From positions 1-53,075 of the forward strand of contig KN805425.1 of assembly GCA_000818945.1 (NCBI GenBank): a DNA stretch of 53,075 nt, in the 5' to 3' direction. The translations under genes were made by a program, and so were the position numbers. The stretch's first letter is position 1; every line of letters begins with the position of its first letter. The notes under the pieces were generated by a model. That model had not been told where the DNA came from. It ran no database searches and was given only the letters and a program-made list of their open reading frames with translations. Shown in pieces: positions 48,045-53,075 of this stretch. Source of the DNA: Schizochytrium sp. CCTCC M209059. Its lineage: Eukaryota > Sar > Bigyra > Thraustochytrida > Thraustochytriidae.

Positions 48045-49742
48045 GGACTGTGTCAACCGAGAGGGCTTTGGGCTCGCGTCTGCAAAGCCGCTTGCTTTTT
48101 CTGCTCCGCAAATGCTCTCGATCCGCCAAACGTTTGCGAGCGAGAACGAAAGAGAGTGAGCGTCGGAGATTTGAGGGGCCGCCAGCGGGCCTCCGTGTTC
48201 GTGCGCGCGCGCGCGACTCCCTGCAGCGCGCGACTTGCTTTGTCTCTTTGCTCCAAAGCTCTTTTTTTGCCACTCGCCCGCCGCTTCTTCTTTGACAACA
48301 GCCTAACCTATGCGAACAACTACAGAACACACACAAAAAGTACAAAGGATGGAAGCCAAGAATGAACGACACGGGGGTCTCGTCGGGTCTGGTGGCGGGA
48401 GAGGAGAGCTAATGTGGCGCAGGGAGATGAATGAGGGATGCGGTTCTCGTCGCTGCGCTGGAAGTGATGAAGAAAACACGACGACATGCAGAAATGAAAT
48501 GATTGTATGAGAGAAGAGACGGCGATTTCTTCATTGCACCACGCGATTTTGCCTTTGCAAATTTTGTTAAGCGTGAAAGTGTGTTTGTGCGACGGCCGCC
48601 TGGACGATGGCAGCGCCCATTCTCTTCAGAAAACGTTGAAAGCAATGCTAGAAAAGCACGGCAGCAGGTTCATTTTAGCAAGTGCTCAAATTGGAGCTTT
48701 GGAAGCATTCGACTTGAACGCAGCTCTGATGGCATTCGACTCGAACGCAGCATGCAGCAAGCGAAGGTCGTCCTGTCAGAAATTCAGCAAGGTGGACGTA
48801 TACCATCATAAGGTCCGGCAAGGTGGTGGTGCGAGCTAGCAAAAGGTCTTGATGTCCAGCAAAATGGTGGTGCTTTGCAAGGTGGTAGTGTTCAGCAAGC
48901 TGGTGCCTTGATAGTGAGTTTGCTGGGCCGAGGGCCCACAAAGAATATTGCCGATTGTAACGTTATGCATGAGTTGAATCATGTTCTTCTTTTTTTCGTT
49001 TCTCAAGCAAGCGATTTTGCAATTTTTTTCATGAATTTCTCTGAGCTGCGTAAGGAGGACGTTGCGCAGGGGCGACGATGTCGTTGTTAAGCAGATTGCT
49101 GTCGCATAGATTGAGCGTCAAAGAGCTTCTGAGCACGTTCAAAAAAGGTGAAATGGTATCTTGCAAAGCTTGCGGGCAGCATGACGAGTCACGGTGCATC
49201 GAGGTATCTGCAATGAGTCCACTGGATGGGTCAGAAGAAGATGGTGATTGGCTAGACTGCCTCGGGGGCGTACAATGCACAGAAGTGGTGGCGTCGAGGG
49301 CATCTCATTGTTTGCGGGCAGAGCGGCGAGCGCATTTTACGAGGCATCCTATGGATGCGAAGTACCCAAGTGGAAACACCATGCTGCTTATTTGGAATCT
49401 CGATGCGTTGCGATACTTTTTATTCTTTTCCTTATTTTTATAAACGTATTACGTACAAGGCCCTGGTCCCCGCTTCAAGACTTCTTTCCATTGGTCAGTC
49501 CAAGCTCAGGCTGACGTGTCTTTACAAATTACAGGCTCGAGATTAAGAGTCGCTCGCGCGCGAGCGAGCAAGGTAGTACACACTACTTTGCCGCAAGTTC
49601 GTAGGCGACACGAGAACTTTGCACTCCATCAAGAGCTGAGCGCTCAGCTTGGTTGGGTCCATTCCGGGACTCCAATCGGCCAGCATCATGTCTCCCAGCC
49701 TGGCAGACAGGCAACGAGGCGGTGTAGGCATCGAGCGACCCC
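48045..49742. other. Divergent spacer between the deubiquitinase and the 240-residue gene
   Basis: The left part is GC-rich; 48.5-49.5 kb is AT-richer. A 27-bp direct repeat (GCATTCGACTYGAACGCAGC at 48,705 and 48,732) and loosely repeated AGCAAGGTGGT words lie at 48,780-48,900. An ATG-initiated 121-codon frame at 49,078 has no recognisable features and is not called. Confidence 0.5.
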
Positions 49743-50509
49743 ATGGCGTCCTTTGGTCCGCCGCCGCGGCCGCGCGCGACGGTCGAGGAGGGGCTGCTAC
49801 GGAGCCTGCAAGATGAGGTACGTATGCGAGATTTCTCGAGTGCCGCAGCTGGCCATAGCAGGTGGTTCGAGTTGTTCTTGGTTGCTGCCCGACACGCCAA
49901 GCTACAGATGAGGCTGACGAAGAGTGGGAGGCCGGCGCACAGCACTCGCACTTGAGCATTGGGCGTCGCGAGAAAGCGTACAAACGTGCGGTCGCAGCGC
50001 GACATGGGGAGCGCGCCTGGGCTGTCGCGCAGAGCGGCATGGAGGCCTACGTTGCCCTAACGTTGGCGCAGTCCAAAAAGTCGAGCAGAAAGTCCGCGCA
50101 GCGACGAGAGTCGCGGTCGTCTTCTTCCCCTCCTTCGATCGACGATGAGGGCACTGTGACATGTGAGGCAGACCTCGTGCAGCTCGTGGAAAATATGGGC
50201 AGAGCTCGGCAAGATCTCAAGCGTGCGGTGCAGGCGCAGACGCGCGGCGAGCGCCTCCCCGTGGCTGCCAGGTCGGCTGCAGACCTGGAGGCAGACCTTG
50301 CTGCAATGTACCGGTCCAGCTTTACAGCATTCAACCCTGTAAAGCGAGCGCATCGCGAGCGCGCGGCGCGTCTCGAGGAGCGGGCTCGAAGCGCACGTGT
50401 GCCACGACCTCGCTCTGCAATTGTGGGTAAACCTCGACCGACCTCGTCGTGGCTGCAAGGTCTTCGTGCGCGCCAAGCGGCGGCGCTCCCGAAAGTCTTG
50501 CCTACGTAA
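49743..50509 (+). CDS. Unrecognised ~240-residue basic protein, one probable 44-nt intron
   Basis: I do not recognise this protein. The ATG at 49,743 sits in a favourable ACCCATGG context and gives 25 codons to QDE. A GTACGT donor follows at 49,818 and the intron would end in CATAGCAG at 49,861. Joining 49,743-49,817 to 49,862-50,509 keeps the frame and gives 25 + 215 residues. Without splicing the first frame stops at 49,953 and the second has no ATG near its start. The product is rich in Arg, Ala and Ser, with helical segments (GRREKAYKRAVAARHGERAW; ENMGRARQDLKRAVQAQ) and a Ser-rich linker (SRSSSSPPS). A basic C-terminal tail contains RPRSAIVGKPRPTSSW. Codon use is GC3-biased like its neighbours. 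A structural or cytoskeletal role is possible but unsupported. Confidence 0.55.
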
Positions 50510-50873
50510 ATCGATCGTCGTCTCTTGCATGTACAAAGGAATCTAGATCTAGCTAGGGTCGGTAGATGTATTCTTGCTGTTCTGCATTTTTGCAATCAAC
50601 TTGAATATGCTCACTCGTCAGACCACTATGATGTTTCGCCAACGAATCGTCGCTATGTGGCCTCGGCGTGATGATCGCTCGTGATCACCGGTGTATCCAC
50701 TCTCTGCATGAGAAAGTCGGTCGCGATGACGTCACATCACCTTCGCGTCCGTCTCCAGGAGCACTGCACTGCACTGCGCGCAAGCCGACCGCTGACAAGC
50801 TTCCATTACCAGCAAGGGTTTGCAGTTAGCCTGCGGTGGACGACGAGAAAATCAATGCAAGGTGTGAGCTTGC

Positions 50874-50876
<3 letters not shown>

Positions 50877-50916
<40 letters not shown>
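50877..50916. repeat. TG dinucleotide repeat, about 20 units
   Basis: Perfect alternating TG, which has Z-DNA-forming potential. Confidence 0.95.
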
Positions 50917-50917
<1 letters not shown>

Positions 50918-51778
50918 ATGGTGGATGGCATCATCAAGACCATACCCCCGACTGACGCGATGGCCTCCATCCACCACGCCACTGATAGCAAGCAACCTCC
51001 ATGCTAGCAGGCAGGCGCTGCAGGCCACCCGTCCACCAGCCAGGCAGGGCAGGCCTCGGGATCTCTCGCGTAGCGACTCGCAGTTGCAGTCGGTGTCGGC
51101 AGCGGGCGTGGAAGGTGCGCGGTGGGTGGCACGCGTGTTACCAGAAAAAGTGAGAACACACTCTGTGTCACAATCAAGATTATCACGTGCATCCCCTCCC
51201 GCGGCGCTCTCGCCCTCGTCGCTCTGGTCGCTGCCCGCGACACCGACACGCCGACGCATGTTTGCTTGCTTGCTAGCTAGCTAGCCGGCCCGCTAGCGTG
51301 CGTGCGTGCGTGCATGTTTGGCCGGCGTGGCCTTGCGGGAGGGAGGACTCTCTTCCTGCACTTCCTGCATGCGCAGGCTGTCTCCTCATCAGAAGCGAGC
51401 TAGCTTCCTTCCTTCCTTCGAAAACTTGCCTGCTTTTGCGTTGGCTTTGCCTGCTTCGCCAACACCCACCCACCCTTTCCTTTCCGTTCCTCTGCGCAGA
51501 CGCGGAGCCGAAAGCGCCCAAGCCCTGCGCCGCTCCGCCTCCGCGCGCGCTTTGCGGCCGAGGCGAGGCAGCCCCGAAAGAACCCTCTGGCCTCGAAAAA
51601 CCCAGTTTCATCGTCCATCCACGGACCTCGCCTCGACACCTCCTGTTCGAACCCTCGCGCGAAGCTAGGCTCTGCTCCAGCTTTCTCAACACGCCTCAAA
51701 AAGCAGCCTCTGCCGCGGCCCCCTGCCGCTGCTCCGCGTCCTGCGCTCTCGCTCCGCCTCGCCGACCTGCTTGCAAGC

Positions 51779-51871
51779 TTTGCTTCATAGCTTACTAGCT
51801 TGCTAGCTTGCTTCATAGCTTACTAGCTTACTAGCTCGCTTCATAGCTTACTAGCTTGCTTCATAGCTTAT
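51779..51871. repeat. 20-bp minisatellite, GCTTCATAGCTTACTAGCTT type
   Basis: Four units begin with GCTTCATAGCTTA. Some carry an extra GCTAGCTT or ACTAGCTC 8-mer, so the unit is 20 or 28 bases. AGCT and CTAG palindromes lie inside. Confidence 0.85.
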
Positions 51872-52426
51872 TTGCAATTTTCGCTCGCTTGCATTTCCGG
51901 CTTTCCTCTCCGCGAACCCCGGGGCCTGCGCGCCTCTGCGCTGCGGCGAAGTCACGCCCTGCCCTGCCGTTCTCTGCCGCCCGCGCTCTCCTTCTTTCGA
52001 CCGTCTGTCTGGCCGAGTCCCTCCCTCCCAACGTCACGGTGTCTTCGCGGCGTCTGCGTCGCCTTCTCTGCTTGCTCTGCTTTCTCTGCGTACGTATAGA
52101 GCCTGAGGTGCAGATTTTGCGTTGCCGCTTTTGCGTGCGTTGTTTTATATTTCTCACCTTGTGTTCTTCGTCTGCGGCGTGGGTGTCGATTGCGAAGGCG
52201 AAGGCGAGGCAGGACTCCTAGAAAAAAGATAGAGATCAAAAAGCAAGTATAGGCCTAGTATGTATAAGTTTGTTGTTGTTCGGGCTGTTTTTAGTCGCAG
52301 TCGCGCGCTGAGCCGGCCCGCGCGAGGTCAAGTACCAACCAGGAAGGACCGACGACTGCGCGCGACACGACAATGGCCTGCGAACGAACGAGCGAGCGAA
52401 CGAACGGATGATCGACCGATCCATCG

Positions 52427-52466
52427 AACCACCCAACCACCCAACCACCCAACCCCCCAACCCAAC
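52427..52466. repeat. ACCACCCA repeat, C-rich
   Basis: ACCACCCA units in series passing into CCCCCCAACCC. The opposite strand is GGGTTGGGTGG-like with G-quadruplex spacing. It does not match a perfect telomere repeat. Confidence 0.75.
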
Positions 52467-52652
52467 AAACCCTCGATCGACGCACGAACCCTCGACCTCC
52501 GCGACTTCGAGTCGCAGCATCCATCACCCGTCGGCCGGGTGCAGCTAGCTACTGCCAATCGCGCGAGTGGCTCACTCCCGACAGACAGCTGAGCGGAGGC
52601 AGGAACCGAAAGGCGGCCCTGGAGTTGCTTCTTCTGTTTCCTGCTTCCGAGT

Positions 52653-52677
52653 CCCTCCCTCCCTCCCTCCCTCCCTC
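52653..52677. repeat. TCCC tetranucleotide repeat
   Basis: Six TCCC units, GGGA on the opposite strand, with G-quadruplex spacing. Confidence 0.85.
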
Positions 52678-53075
52678 TTTCCCTTCTCGCTCTCTCCTTC
52701 CTGGATTAATTTCCATTTGTTTCCAGGTTGCGCGCTCACCTGAACTGCCGGGCGCTCCTAGCTCGCGGCTAGCTGGCTACTAGCCACCCGCGGCGACCGG
52801 GCAGGGCTAGCGTAGCCCGTACGTGGGCGCTACGAGGCGAGCTGCCTTGGCTCACCTAAGCTCGTCTGTCTCGCTTTCCTTGCGTTGCGAGCGGCCCAGG
52901 TCCTCAACTCCGTTGCCGCGGCGCCCTCCTCGCCCGGCCACGCCCGCACGCCAGGCTCCCCAGCAGCACGCCGCCGCCGCCGCCGCGCCGAGGCAGGGAG
53001 CGAGCGGAGGCCGCGAGGGGCGGCCGGCGCCGGCGAGCCAGAGTTCGCCGCCCGGCTTCCAGCCCATCCATCCAT

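Larger units (their letters stand above)
50510..53075. other. Right-end region without supportable genes
   Basis: It contains a TG20 tract, a 20-bp minisatellite, C-rich ACCCA and TCCC tracts, and GC-rich DNA. Frames at 51.3-51.8 kb and at the right edge (minus, from 53,075) are Arg/Ala/Ser-rich on both strands and look compositional. An exon of a gene lying to the right cannot be excluded. Confidence 0.5.

Noticed and set aside
49078..49443. ATG-initiated 121-codon frame with CKACG and WLDCLG
   Set aside because: Single Cys pairs only, no family resemblance, AT-rich unlike neighbouring genes, and an opposing frame is equally plausible.
52830..53075. Minus-strand frame open to the right edge
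   Set aside because: It is Arg/Ala/Gly low-complexity sequence with a near-equal overlapping frame. It cannot be distinguished from GC-rich noncoding DNA.

Overview
The window is nuclear DNA from a eukaryotic microbe with compact, intron-poor, GC-biased genes. Every recognisable housekeeping protein is eukaryotic: an AP-1 clathrin-adaptor mu chain, an ER-lumenal Hsp170-type chaperone ending in KDEL, RNA polymerase subunit RPB6, a zinc-finger ubiquitin protease and a GT90 glycosyltransferase. They are almost all uninterrupted by introns and sit among intergenic DNA full of tetra- and pentanucleotide microsatellites. A heterotrophic stramenopile such as a thraustochytrid/labyrinthulomycete is my best guess, but that is an impression from gene style and not a proof.

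Layout. Positions 1-32,218 hold a tandem array of seven copies of one large gene family, all on the minus strand: copy 1 (1-503, cut by the window edge), copy 2 (2,261-3,947, internally deleted and frameshifted), copies 3 (4,704-8,141), 4 (9,877-13,314) and 5 (18,237-21,725), copy 6 (24,244-27,745, one +1 frameshift) and copy 7 (28,766-32,218). Each intact copy encodes a secreted, cysteine-rich protein of about 1,145-1,166 residues. It has a signal peptide, many N-glycosylation sequons and two modules with a GDPxxxxFDG core resembling von Willebrand factor type D domains. The whole mature protein is an internal duplication of a ~560-residue unit. Copies 3 and 4 share a nearly identical 763-bp tract inside otherwise more diverged genes, and copies 1 and 2 share another, which points to gene conversion. 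Spacers of 0.75-4.9 kb separate the copies, and several start regions share an AGCAAAYC element.

From 33.8 kb on come single-copy genes: a GT90 (CAP10/POGLUT-like) glycosyltransferase (-), RPB6 (-), an HYOU1/GRP170-like chaperone (+, divergent from RPB6), an unrecognised 205-residue acidic/coiled-coil protein (-), AP-1 mu (+, divergent from it), a USP16/45-like deubiquitinase (-), and an unrecognised basic protein of about 240 residues (+) with one probable 44-nt intron. The last 2.5 kb shows no supportable gene.

The GT90 enzyme, the ER chaperone and AP-1 mu all act in the secretory pathway that the secreted array proteins must use, but nothing in the sequence shows a functional link beyond proximity. 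I found no tRNA, rRNA, CRISPR array or recognisable transposon gene. The most novel content is the array: a diversifying, two-module extracellular protein family caught in the act of recombination, deletion and decay.
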